Assembly: GCA_014183095.1 (NCBI GenBank)
Contig: JACCPH010000006.1
Span: 1 to 64,000, forward strand
DNA from: Harringtonia aguacate
Taxonomy: Eukaryota; Ascomycota; Sordariomycetes; Ophiostomatales; Ophiostomataceae
DNA: 64,000 nucleotides
Direction: 5' to 3'
The notes under the pieces are model-generated. The model was not told the origin of the DNA. It ran no database searches and saw only the letters and a program-made list of their open reading frames with translations. Both the position numbers and the translations under genes were made by a program. The stretch's first letter is position 1. Each line of letters starts with the position of its first letter. Shown piece after piece: positions 50,661-61,430 of the stretch.

Positions 50661-53600
50661 ATGACGGAACATCACGAGAGCCCCGTGCACGAGGGACTCA
50701 CAGCCGAAGAAGCCAATCGCATAATTCATTCGCATCGCAAGGTGCGCTACGGTATGTCTTTTGCATGGGCACCATATTGTGGCCAGCTTCTGGGACCGTA
50801 GTTGTCTCGGCTTCTTCCTCTCCCCCCCCCCCAGGGTACCTTAGCTTTGCGAGGTGTCTCATCCACCTAGTTCAGATCCCGAAAGGGGGCCACAAGGCTA
50901 ACCAATGACACCAATTTGCCCTGGTATTAGGAACTGCGTGTTGGCCATGCCGTCAGCGCAAGGTCAAATGCGACAACAAGCAACCATGTGAAAACTGCGT
51001 CAAGCGGGACCACGCCCAGCTGTGCTCCTACAAGCCCAACCGGCCGTCGTCGGCCAAGCAAGGGTCGGTGGCGTCGGACAGCAACCTCCTGGCAGCCAAC
51101 AAGAAGCGACACCACTCCCCAGCCGGCAGCGAGGGCCGTCGTACGAGTCTGGAGCCGGCCACAGAAAGCCCAATCCGGGGTGAGCTAGTACCCCCCCCCC
51201 TCCCCCCCTTCCCCCCTTCTCTCCTCCGCCCCCCTTTTGATCCCACGCAGTCAGGCCTGCAACATGTGCTCGTTCCGTGGTCCGCAGCGCTAACACGTGT
51301 ACGGAACCAGTCGACGCCGACGTGAATGATATAACCCGCTACCTCGGACAGAATAGCATTCCTGCCCTGCTGCGCGAGCAGTCGCCCAACCAACACCAAG
51401 AGGGCGTCGAATACATACGGCAAGACATGCGGTCGATACTCGGGCTCGACAACTCGGCCCCCTTCCCCCTCATGTCGTCGCGTCACCTGGACAAGATGAC
51501 GATGGACATTGCGGCCGAGCTGCCGTCTGACCGGGAGGTGATGAAGTGCGTGATTGTGTCCATCTTTGCTGTCCATCTTTGCTGTTCATCTGTCGCGTCC
51601 TGTCCTGCCGCATTCTGCCTGTATTATGTCTGCACCTGCTGACACGCGCTGCCCCAGGCTGTTCCGCGCCTACAAGGAGATCCCCCACCCGTTCTGGGGC
51701 TTCGTGCTCAACATTGACGAGCTCGAGTCCCGGCTGATGGTGTACCTGGAAGAGCGAGCCAAGAATGCCAAGAGCACGTCGAAGCCGACAAAGCTGGTGT
51801 CGGCGTCCTGGCTGGCGATCCTCTTTTCCGTCATGGCCGTCGGCTCGCAGTACCACGACTCTCCCTACCACGTCCGCACGCGCGACTCGCAAAAATACAT
51901 TCAGATCTGCTTCCACTTTTTGCGCATCAGCAACTTCCTGCTGAGGTTGGTCCTCGAACATATCCCCGGAGCATGCTGAGACTGACCGACAGGCCGAATC
52001 TCGACTCCATCCAGGCCCTGATGATGACGAGCTTTGTGCTGCTGAACGACATGAAGGCCGAAGCGTCATGGGCCCTGCTGGGCCTGACCACGCGCCTGGC
52101 CCAGTCGCTGGGTCTGGACCGCGCCCAGCCGTACGACGGCCGAGACACACCCGATTTCCAGCGGAAAGACCACATACGGAGGAGGTTATGGTGAGCCGCC
52201 GTCGTCTTGCTGAACCCACACGCTGATGAGGGGTGTCGCTGACTGTCCGTGTGCAGGTGGACCATTGTATGGCACGACGCATTGACATCGCTGTCCTTTG
52301 ACCGGTGAGTTGAAAACGATGCTTGCCTACGTCTCCGCCCGCCGCTGACCGACAGGACGCCGATGACGTCGCACGGCGCGTGCCAGATTCCACTGGGCCC
52401 GAATGCGCTGGAAGGCTGGACCTACCTGGAGGGCATGTACCACCTGTGCCAGATCATCGGGCAGCGGCTGAACCCGGACGTGGCGGCGGCGGCGAGCTAC
52501 GCGCAGATCCTGGACAACTGCCAGGTGGTGGAGGACATCCGCGGGCAGATGATCCCGCAGCTGCGCAGCAAGGAGTCGTGCCGGTCGGCCATTGACCGGC
52601 TGCACTACTTTGCCATCCGGCTGCACACGTCGTTTGTTATTTCGGTGTGCTGCCGGCCGGCGCTGCGGCGCGGCGACAGCCTGCTGGACGCAGAGCAGAA
52701 AAAGTTCTTGGCCGACAAGTGCAAGGCCAACCTGACGGAGACGGTGCGCATGTTTTTGGCCATGCACCAGCTGTCGGTGATCCCGACGCGGTCCTGGGCT
52801 TTCACGTACCACGGCCTGTCGTCGGCCGTGCTGCTCGGCATCCTCGGCGAGACCAAGGCCGACCCCGAGGTGCGCGGCCTGCAGGGTGACCTGATCGAGG
52901 CGCTGTCGGCCACGGCCGCCAAGGAGCAGACGTCGCCGCCCACCCACATCCAGCGCACCGACCGCGACATTGAGCTGTCGGGCCCCCTGTCGCGGGCCCT
53001 GGCCGCCCTGCGCAACATCTACGACCACGGCTCCGTCGTCGGCCAGCCGGTCAAGAAGGAGGACTTTAACGGAGCAACAGCAGCAGCGGCAGCGGCGGCA
53101 GCGGCAGCGGCAGCAGCCATGAGGCGCCCGACCGCCGCCCTGGCACACGGCGGCCCCGACATCGGCGGTGCGCTGGCAGCGATGTCGGCGGGGGGCCACC
53201 ACATGATGCCCGGCGGCAGCAGCAGCGACCAAAAGACGCTGGCCATGCACAACGGCGTCCAGGCCGGGCTCGACCCGCACCAGGACGCGGCGCTGGCCAT
53301 GGCGGAGATGCAGAACGGCGGACTGGACATGGGGTATGTCTGCCAGGACCCACGTCTGGAGCATGGACAGGCTAACAAGAACAGGCTGTTCCCCAATCCC
53401 ATGCCGCAGATGCCGGGAAGCACGGTGCCCGACCTCAGCAACATCGACCCGTCGGCATACCTGTCGCCGATGGATCTGTACGATCAGATTTTCTGGGGTA
53501 AGTGAGCGGATGAGCAGATGAGCCGGACCTGTGTGCGCGGCCAGAGGCTCTGCTGGCGGGGTGTGGCTAACGAAATGGTGTGGCTGTTTTGCAGAAAACC

Positions 53601-53692
53601 CAGAGCCGTGGAACATGGGCTCGGACTCGATGAATTTCGACTTTCTCGCCCAGCCTCCGCCCGGACAGGCCCAGCAGCAGTTCTACTTTTAG
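50661..53692 (+). CDS. Zn2Cys6 binuclear-cluster transcription factor with fungal middle-homology domain
   Basis: A nuclear regulator with eight short introns. It starts at 50661 (MTEHHESPVHEGLTAEEANR). Across intron 1 (50752-50930) lies the complete cluster TACWPCRQRKVKCDNKQPC followed by ENCVKRDHAQLCSY, with six Cys. A basic linker (KKRHHSP) follows. The regulatory domain includes FRAYKEIPHPFWGFVLNIDELESRL, AILFSVMAVGSQY, LLGLTTRLAQSLGLDRAQ, RRRLWWTIVWHDALTSLSFDRTP (across introns 5 and 6) and FVISVCCRPALRRGD. A poly-Ala run near 53079-53118 and a Gly/Met/His-rich stretch precede a C-terminal activation-like tail ending PPPGQAQQQFYF. Divergent from the RdRP gene. Target genes unknown. Confidence 0.9.
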
Positions 53693-53760
53693 TTTCGCCG
53701 TGCAGCGTGTAATATTTTTGGTCCATGGAGTGTATGGTTTGGGGGGTATGGATTTTTAAA

Positions 53761-53861
53761 AAGCAGGAATGGCAAAGCAGGAATGGCAGATACCAAAAGT
53801 GCATTTTAGCAGGACCTGGGGTCCATACAACGAGCAGGCATATATCAACGAGCAGGCATAT
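53761..53861 (+). repeat. Two short tandem duplications in a 3' flank
   Basis: AAGCAGGAATGGCA is repeated exactly at 53761-53774 and 53775-53788. CAACGAGCAGGCATAT is repeated at 53828-53843 and 53846-53861. Both lie in the 313-bp gap between the Zn2Cys6 factor and the oxygenase gene, which holds nothing else recognisable. Confidence 0.85.
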
Positions 53862-54006
53862 TGTACCCCAGACATCGCGGGGTGATCAAGCTAGCACAAT
53901 CTCGGGGCCAATCTCGGCCAATTAGCGTGCGTAGTTTACTAACGACAAAGCTGACGCGACGACGGAGGCTTCAGCAGAATATACCTCACCCTTGACAGCT
54001 GCGCAC

Positions 54007-55347
54007 ATGGACCTGCCCGTCGTCGATCTGGACGTGTTCCGGTCGCGGTCCCGGGACGACCCGGCGGTGGTGGCCGAGTGCCACAAGGCAGCCGAGGCGC
54101 TGATCGCGTTTGGGGCGCTGGTGCTGCACGACTCGCGCGTGTCCGAGGACGACAACACGGCCTTTCTCGACCTGCTCGAGGACTACTTTGCGCAGCCGGC
54201 CGCGGCGCTGCGCCAGGACGAGCGGCCCGAGCTGGGCTACCAGGTGGGCGTCACGCTCGAGCACACCGAGACGCCCAAGTGCGCCGTCGACGCGCCCTGC
54301 CTCGACGTCATTGCCCGGCTCGCGCCCGCTGAGCGGCCCCTCGACATTGCCGCGCACCAGCCCGACCCCAAGTGCCGCTTCTTCTGGCGCGTCGTCGAGC
54401 CGCCGCCGTACGAGACGGCCTTTCCGGGGCTCCACGCCGCCAACGTGGTGCCGGCCGACCCGGGCATCCGGGCGCGCTGGCAGCCGGTGATGGACCGCTG
54501 GGGGTCGGCCATGAAGGAGGCGTGAGTGTGACTGACCGCATCGAGGGGGGCGGGGGCAACCGCAGCTGACGGCACAGGGTTACGGGCGTGGCCGAGATGG
54601 CTGCCGTGGGCATGGGGCTGCCGGCGGAGACGTTCAAGGACGCAGGACGCTACGGGTGAGTGGACCTACGGAGAGAGGGCAGAGGACAGAGGAGAGAGGA
54701 CAGAGGAGAGAGGACAGAGGAAAGAGGACAAAAGGTCAAAGTGAAAAGACAAAGGCTGACGACGGCAGCCCCCATCTCCTCGCCCCCACCGCCTCCGACC
54801 TCGACAAGCACGGTGCCCTAGACACCATCCTCGCCGGCTTCCACACCGATCTCAACTTTCTGACCATCCACGGCCGCTCGCGCTTCCCCGGCCTGCACAT
54901 CTGGGCCCGCAACACCGGCCGCCGCATCGCCGTCTCCATCCCGCCCGGCCGCCACCTGCTCGTCCAGGCCGGCAAGCAGTTCGAGCACCTCACCGGCGGC
55001 CTCGTCAAGGCCGGCTACCACGAGGTCGTCGTCAACGCCCGCACCCAGGCCGTCCTCGCCGACCGCCGCGCCCACCACCCCGACCGGCCCCCCATCCGCA
55101 TCTCCTCGACCTTTTTCTGGCACCTCGCCTCCGACTTTGACCTCGCCCCCGTGCCCACACTGGCTGCCCGCGCCCGCGAGCTGCGCGCCGCCAACGCCGA
55201 GCGCGGTCACGACGAGGGGGCCGCCGTCGTGTACGCGCCCATGAAGGTGGGCCAGCAGGTGCAAAAGTGAGTGCAGTCTGTGGCCCCTCTTGGCTGCTTC
55301 GATGCTGACGTCCCAGCGAGCTGAAACACATTGCGCTGATGGCGTGA
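54007..55347 (+). CDS. 2-oxoglutarate/Fe(II)-dependent oxygenase, isopenicillin N synthase type
   Basis: A 373-residue non-heme iron enzyme with exons 54007-54521, 54578-54655, 54769-55266 and 55317-55347. The N-terminal DIOX domain begins MDLPVVDLDVFRSRSRDD and includes AFGALVLHDSRV. The double-stranded beta-helix core has the first ligands in GFHTDLNFLTIHGRSRFPG (His-x-Asp), the distal His in KQFEHLTGGLVKAGYHEVV, and the Arg-x-Ser-type cosubstrate site in PPIRISSTFFWHL. The last exon codes only for ELKHIALMA plus the junction Asn. Without that splice the frame would stop at once after QVQK. Substrate unknown; no biosynthetic core gene is next to it. Confidence 0.87.
54671..54735 (+). repeat. 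Purine-rich tandem repeat in intron 2 of the oxygenase gene
   Basis: About four units of AGAGAGGACAGAGG-type sequence lie within the 113-bp intron 54656-54768, which is longer than most introns in the window because of it. Confidence 0.8.
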
Positions 55348-55788
55348 GGTATGGGATGGGTGTGGCATGGTCGCCCCGGAAGGACAGCGGGCGAAAGTCC
55401 GGCAAAGGGCAACACGAGGGCAGCATCATTTGTAGGCGATACATAACCACGCTATGCGAGTTCCCGCGCTTTAGCGCATCGTAGCTCCAGCTTGTTGCTG
55501 ACTAAGCCAAAACTTTGAAATAATTCTTGCCTCGAACGCCTCAGCTCAAGTCTGACTTGTCTCCAAACCAAAAAACAAGGCTGTCTCTGCTTTGCCCCCC
55601 GCCTGGTGCCATCGACTGTGCCCTTTTTTTCCCTCGCTTTCATCTCGAATCCCTGCCGAGTTCCTCCCGAATCTCTGCCCGCCGGGCGCCCGAACCACCC
55701 CACACTTTTTTTTTTTTTTTTTCGCTTTTCGACACCCCTCCAACCCCTTTGCAAACTGTCGCCTCGCCCAACCTCTCCCCCACGCACG
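55348..55788. promoter_or_regulatory. Intergenic, leader of the F-box gene
   Basis: 440 bp with pyrimidine-rich tracts, including a long T run at about 55708-55722, just upstream of ATG 55789. No coding-like frame. Confidence 0.5.
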
Positions 55789-57759
55789 ATGAACTGGAAC
55801 GACCTGCCGGCGGAGCTGCGACGGCTCGTGTTCGACGCAGTCGAGAGCAGCGGGGTGAATGCGGGCGGGACGCAGCGGCTGGGGCGGCTGGCGTCGGTGA
55901 ACAGCGAATGGCGGGACGCGGTGGAGGCGATGACGTTCAAGACGCTGGTGGTGGAGGGGACGGACGCGACCACGTTTGAGCGGCTGTTTATCGACAACGG
56001 GCGGCGACAGGCGGCGCTGCGGCACCTGTGCGTGGACATCCGGCTGCCGCGGTACCCGCAGCGGCTCAACCGGACCTGCGAGACGGTCGAGGAGCAGGAC
56101 GCCAACGACTCCGTCTTCACCGAGATGCTGTGGCACTACATGAGCGCGCTGAGCACCTGGGACGCCGACGCGCTCGCCCGCGACTACAAGACGCCCGGCC
56201 TGGTGCTCGAGCTGGTCGCCCGCTCCCCCAGCGACCGCCTCGCCCTCTTTGGCGAGGAGGGCTTCTCCGAGAACGGCGAGTCGCGCTTCTTCGAGTCCCA
56301 GCTCGACCTGCACCTCGGCTCCATGCACGAACCCCAGGGCCGCATCGGCCTGCCCGAGGTCCACGCCGTCACCGGCCTCTGCGTCCTGCGCCAGAACCGC
56401 CGCTTCATCGCCGCCCGGCCCATCCTCCACCTCATGCACAGCCTGCCGCGGCTGGCCCACGTCGACCTGGAGATGTGGCACCAGTTCAGCGACGAGGCGC
56501 AGCGGGAGGTGGACAGAGGTAGGTCGCTCTCTTTCTCCTGTTCTCTCAGTCCATGCTGACCAACAGAAATGGCTGTCCAGGTCCCCTTCTGGACCGACTC
56601 GTTCAAGCGCCTGACCATTTTCCGCCACAACGACGCCTTCAACATTGACGAGACCGTCTGGGGCCCCGACACCAAGCTGCCCTTTCTGGCCAAGGCCCTC
56701 TGCGACCGCAGCCACGGCCTCGAGCAGCTGGCCATCTCCAACCTCATCGACGCCGACCACTTCTTCGAGCCCTTTTACCACCAGCCCCGCCGCCGCCTCC
56801 ACCTGCCCGCCTGGGACAGCCTGCGCCTCTTCGCCATGACCTCCACCTGCATCTGCTCTGCCCGCGACGACGACGAGATCCACAAGCTGCTGCACGCCGC
56901 CGCCGCCGCCGCCCGCCGCATGCCCGTGCTGCAGCTGCTCGAGCTCTACAACGCCGAGCTCTACGAGGGCGCCGCCTTCCGCTACCTCGCCACCGGCGAC
57001 GGCGCCGGGCCCCCGACCGCCTCCATCGGCTGGATCGGCAGCTGGGACTACCCGCTGGAGTCCGACATTGCCAAGGCCTGGGAGGCCGCCGCCCACCAGA
57101 GCCGCCAGCGCCTCGAGCTGCGCGTGCTGCCCCACGAGCAAATCCACGAGCCCTACCGCGGGCCCATCCGCTTCATCCACGAGCACCTGCTGACCCGGCC
57201 CGCCCTGCTGAACCCGGCCTCGTCGCAGGACATGCTGCAGACGGGCACCGCCTTTGGGCTCGACATCTACGGCCACCCCGTGACCAGTGCCAACCCGGGG
57301 GGAGGCAGCGGCAGCGGCAGCAACGGAAGCAACAGTGGCGGTGGCGGGGGCGGAGGCACCGCCGGCACGGCCGGCGGCCTCCACGGCGTCGACCTGGGCC
57401 TCCAGACCAAGCTCATCTCCCGCCCCGCCCCCTGGAAGAGTGCCCGCGACCGCGAGATCGACGCGGCCGAGAGCAAGCTGGCCTTTTGGACTGCCGAGCT
57501 CGACCGCCTGCGCACCCTCGCCCCCGACGCCGAGGACCAGGACCGCCGTGACGGCGCCTACGACCACGTCTTCCCCTGGGGCGGCGCCCCGCTGCAGTAC
57601 CGCGCCAGCCTCGCGCCCCGCAAGACCAAGATCGAGGTCGTCTACGAGGACGGCGGCGATGGCACGGCCGGCGGTGGCGGTGGCGATGGCGGCGCTGGGG
57701 ACCTCGGCAACCTGCCCGACGCGGGCGCCGACGACGATGACGCCTGGGAGACGGAGTAG
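55789..57759 (+). CDS. F-box-type protein, 640 aa
   Basis: Likely substrate adaptor of an SCF ubiquitin ligase. Exons 55789-56518 and 56567-57759 are joined across a 48-bp intron. The N-terminus MNWNDLPAELRRLVFDAV, then LGRLASVNSEWRDAVEAMTFKTLVV, is a degenerate F-box followed by the entry to a repeat/solenoid region, a pattern very common in fungal F-box proteins. The middle contains regularly spaced hydrophobic segments such as LEQLAISNLIDADHFFEPF and MPVLQLLELYNAELYEGAAF. Near residues 495-525 is a Gly/Ser/Asn-rich linker, followed by a charged helix (SARDREIDAAESKLAFWTAELDRL) and an acidic end (DDDDAWETE). The target is unknown. Confidence 0.82.
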
Positions 57760-58265
57760 ACTTTGGGGAGTTGATATCTTGCTATCTTGCTATCTTGTTT
57801 ATCCTGTTATTATTAATATGGGTGTTTTTAGAGGGGATGTCCTACTGTCAGGCATGGCTCAGGCACGGAAAAGCAATTATTCAAAAGTATTCAAAATTAT
57901 TCCATCATGATTTCATTTGCTGGGAAAGCAGTCTCACCATGACATTTCGACGACAGCGACGACAGGAGTGGTCGCATCAACACAAATGCCATCACCGCTG
58001 CCTGCGGCTTCCTGGCTTGGTCTGCCTAAAAGGGCAAGCACTCGTGGCATATGCACCTGCCTGCGCAAGTATCTACAGCGTGACGACTGCTGACATAAAA
58101 TTTAGCATTGACTAACTGTAAAAAAAGCATCCTTTTCTCTTCTCTGTGCTTTTCTTTTTCCCCCTCTCCTCGTCACAGCGATGAAGTCCCCAGCAGGACA
58201 GTGTCTTGCACGTTCTCCCGTCCGCCGAATCACGCCCTCCCCCCCTCCTCCCCCCCTTTTTGCAC
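57760..58265. other. Intergenic between convergent genes
   Basis: 505 bp containing 3' flanks; TTGCTATC is repeated near 57777-57796. No coding-like frame. Confidence 0.5.
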
Positions 58266-60480
58266 TCAGTCGCTGACGGCGGCCCACTCGAGATAGCACT
58301 CGGTGCCGCAGTGCATCGACCCCAGCAGGTCATGGAAGAGCTCGCGGTCCTCGCGCGTCGGCTGCTCCTGGGGCTGAATCTGGCGCAGGCGCAGTGGCCA
58401 CTGCTCGACGACTGTGTGGTTCTGTTTCCGCCGCATCGGTGCGGCGCCGATGAGCGCGTCCAGTCCACCGAGTGAGTCCAAATAACTGTTTTTGGTCAGT
58501 TTGTCAGTTTGTATGCTTGCCTATTTTCACATTGTGCTGAGGGGAAACAAGAGGTATGGCTGGGCCCGTACCGGCGGAACAGCCCGTCGCAGTCTGAGAG
58601 AAGGTCGATACCACATATGACCTTTACCATTTCTGTCGGCATGTCACTCAGGCCGCCGGGCTTACGGACGTGAGACTCAGTTGCCAAGTACTTGGCTGCC
58701 AGAGCAATAGCCTCTATCCGTGCGCTCGCACCCAGACTGCGCTGCTCCATGGGGACGCAGTTGATCTGCAGCGTGAGGAGGGTGGCGTGGCGGTTCTCGG
58801 CCGACGGCTGCAGCAGCGGACCCAGCGTCTTGACCGTCCTGGCCAGGCCTAGATAGGCATCGTCGGCAATGTTGGATGTCTGGTTTGGTGGCAGCGTGGG
58901 GAACGTATGAGCAAGAGCACATCATCAGAACACATTTGCCAGGCAAAAGACTCCTCTCTCTCACCTCGATTCGGGCAAACTTGATCCCTCTGAGCATCTC
59001 CGGGATCGCCACCGCATCCATGTTATGCACCTGGAGCTCAGCCCCCCGCATCCACACACGTTGACGAAACTTGATGAGGCGGTCCAGTACGAGCCGGTGC
59101 AGCTTCCCGGACACGTCCTTGGTGGCCGGTCCGCCATCCGTCCCGTTGGTTGCGGCCACGGACCAACCACCTTGAGGGTCGGCATTGTCCATCATAGGCC
59201 ACTGTTCACCACGGAAAAAGGTGCTGCAGCAGTGCGAAATCATCAGCTCTTGGCGACGGTAGAATACAAAAATAGAGGGACACCCTCTTACGGGTTGGGG
59301 ACGGTGAAGCCGGTTCGGTCAGCCCCAAAAGGCAGCAGCAGCCCGTCGCTCAGGAACTTGGCGAAACACGCCCGCTCGTGCGGGCGCTGGCACAGCATCT
59401 TACGCTCGCGGTAGTCAATACGGGACGCAGCATTGACCACAGCGTGGCGCGCTCGCATGGCCTTGTCACGGGTCATCCCGTCTGGCACGTCGAGGACCTG
59501 GCGCAGGGCCATCCAGTTGTCGCGCGTCAGGGCCGCACGCAGAGTCCGCTTCGGTCCGCCAGGAAGCGGAGACGCAAAGCTCCACGTTTTTGCCAGAAGC
59601 TTGCTGCTGTGTGGCTTGTCCGCCACCTTGTCGCAGACGTCCTGAACGAGCGAGGCGACCTGGCCCTGGAGGACAGCATAGGTGGCGGCCGGCAGCAGTG
59701 CCGAGTAGAGGACGTGCAGAACCGTGTCTGCAGCGGTGGCCGCCTCCTCTGTCGTCAGAAGGATCAGCAAAACGACAATGTTGCGAGCCGCGACATCAAA
59801 GTCCTTGTCGTTGAGCACGGCTGTCACGCCGCTGGTGTAGTCCTCCGGAAGACTGGCCACCGTCTCGAGCAGGTTGCGGGGGTCGCCCGAGGCTATCTGA
59901 TCAGCAGTGGTTTTGTGTATCTGCATGGGGTGAAAGGCACAACATATTACCAGCAAACAAGAGAGGAAGCGGTCCATGAAAGCCGACGCCCTCGTTCTTG
60001 GACAGCTGCAGAATGTCCAGTGCAGGCATGTTGCCCCAAAGGTACTTTTTGGTTCCGATAAAGGTATGGTCCTCGGAACTGCTCACAAAGGCGGGCTGGC
60101 GTCTCTGGCGAGCCCATTCGGGCTTCCAGGTGTCCTTGAGAAGCTGGGACTGGCAGTCGGCACGGTGCGTTTGCCAGTGGGCCTTGCGGCAGGAAGCGCT
60201 GCAGTACTGGCTGCGTGAGCCGAGAGAAGCCTGGCAGCATACAAAGAGAAGAGAACAGCAAGCTTACCGCGACGAGATGACAGCTCTCGCAAGCCACCGT
60301 GGCCGCGTTGGGGCAGGCCCCCTTGACCTTGGACGACTTGGCACAGGGAATCTGCCAGTCGGGCAGGATGTTCAGGGCAGCCAGGAGCTCAGCCAAGGGG
60401 GGGTCCTCGGCCGGAAGGCTCTCGACTTTGTTGTTTCGATCGTCCATGTTGTTCCCGTCTCTGCCGTTCATGCTGTCCAT
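58266..60480 (-). CDS. MYND zinc-finger protein of the fungal MYND/DUF4470 type
   Basis: Multi-exon protein starting at 60480 (MDSMNGRDGNNMDD) and ending at 58266 (CYLEWAAVSD). Near residues 50-90, across intron 1, lies a MYND finger: ACPNAATVACESCHLVA then YCSAACRKAHWQTHRADC, with the full C-C-C-C-C-C-H-C pattern. It is followed by KDTWKPEWARQRRQPAFV, which marks the DUF4470 region in fungal relatives (WGNMPALDILQLSKNEG). Later exons carry the helical body (DVAARNIVVLLILLTT, MRARHAVVNAASRIDYRERK) and a C-terminal exon with GLDALIGAAPMRRKQNHTVVEQWP. About five introns. MYND fingers bind proline-containing partner peptides; the partner here is unknown. Confidence 0.83.
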
Positions 60481-61430
60481 TCTGATATATCGGAACAGAC
60501 AAGGTTGAAATGTTGCAAATATTGGCATGCAAATGGGTTATCAAAAGGCAAACGAAAAGCAAACGAACAACAAACGAACAGCAAACGAACAAACAAACAA
60601 AAATGGTCACTGCCCCCCTCGTTTGCTCGAATTGCATCCGTCTGACACTACGCTTATGCATCATGCAGCCTGCCGTCTGCATTTCACATTCCGCTGTCGC
60701 CTGACGTCTAATAGTCTACGCTCTGATTCGCGTATCCCGGCATGGCAGCAGCCCTGTTTTCATCAACCACTTACATCACAGCCTAGTCGAACCACCAGAC
60801 CTCCCTTTCCACGACTACGCATGCAAGTTCCATGTCCTAGTCTTTGGCTACTGCAATGATTGCATGGGTGTGCGACTTATCTTTTACAGGGATGGCTGCC
60901 TCAACAAGGAGGCCGTATTGGTCTCGAAGAGCAAACAGGCATAAAACCTTGACATCAATATTGCCATGGCCGGGAAGGATCCAATGTATCGCCTGGGGAT
61001 ATTATGTCACTGTAAAGCTAATTTAGCAGTCCTAAAATCAGTGATCGAGACATGCTCTCCCAGAATAGGGCAGTTCTTGTTGTTGTCAAAAGGGTTTGCC
61101 AGAAGTACCGACTTCTTGTTTTCATTCCCCGCACCTGGACATCCAGACAATGATGCGCAGCTAAACAGGCCGTAATTAATGAGGAGATGCTTAACTATTA
61201 AAAATGCAATACTGCTGTCTCGAAAAAAACTACACAGCAAAGAATGACAGGAGAGTGATTGCTCTGCTCCGACTGATGCGATGCCCCGCTCTCTAAAAAA
61301 GGAAGTGAAGAGGAAATTAAAAAAAAAAAAAAAAAGCAAACTCCATCCATACGCTTCTTGTGCGTCGCTACCAATCTGTGCACCCAGTTGACGTACGTAA
61401 AAAAAAACAACAGGCCGCAGACCATCGCCA
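60481..61430. other. Intergenic, with AAAC/AAACG-rich simple repeat
   Basis: 950 bp without a coding-like frame. At 60549-60601 there is an imperfect (CAAACGAA)n/(CAAA)n tract just upstream of the MYND gene. Confidence 0.55.

Noticed and set aside
55546..57567. Long minus-strand frame opposite the F-box gene
   Set aside because: Antisense shadow; composition is Gly/Val/Glu-biased and the plus strand has clear exon structure and conserved segments.
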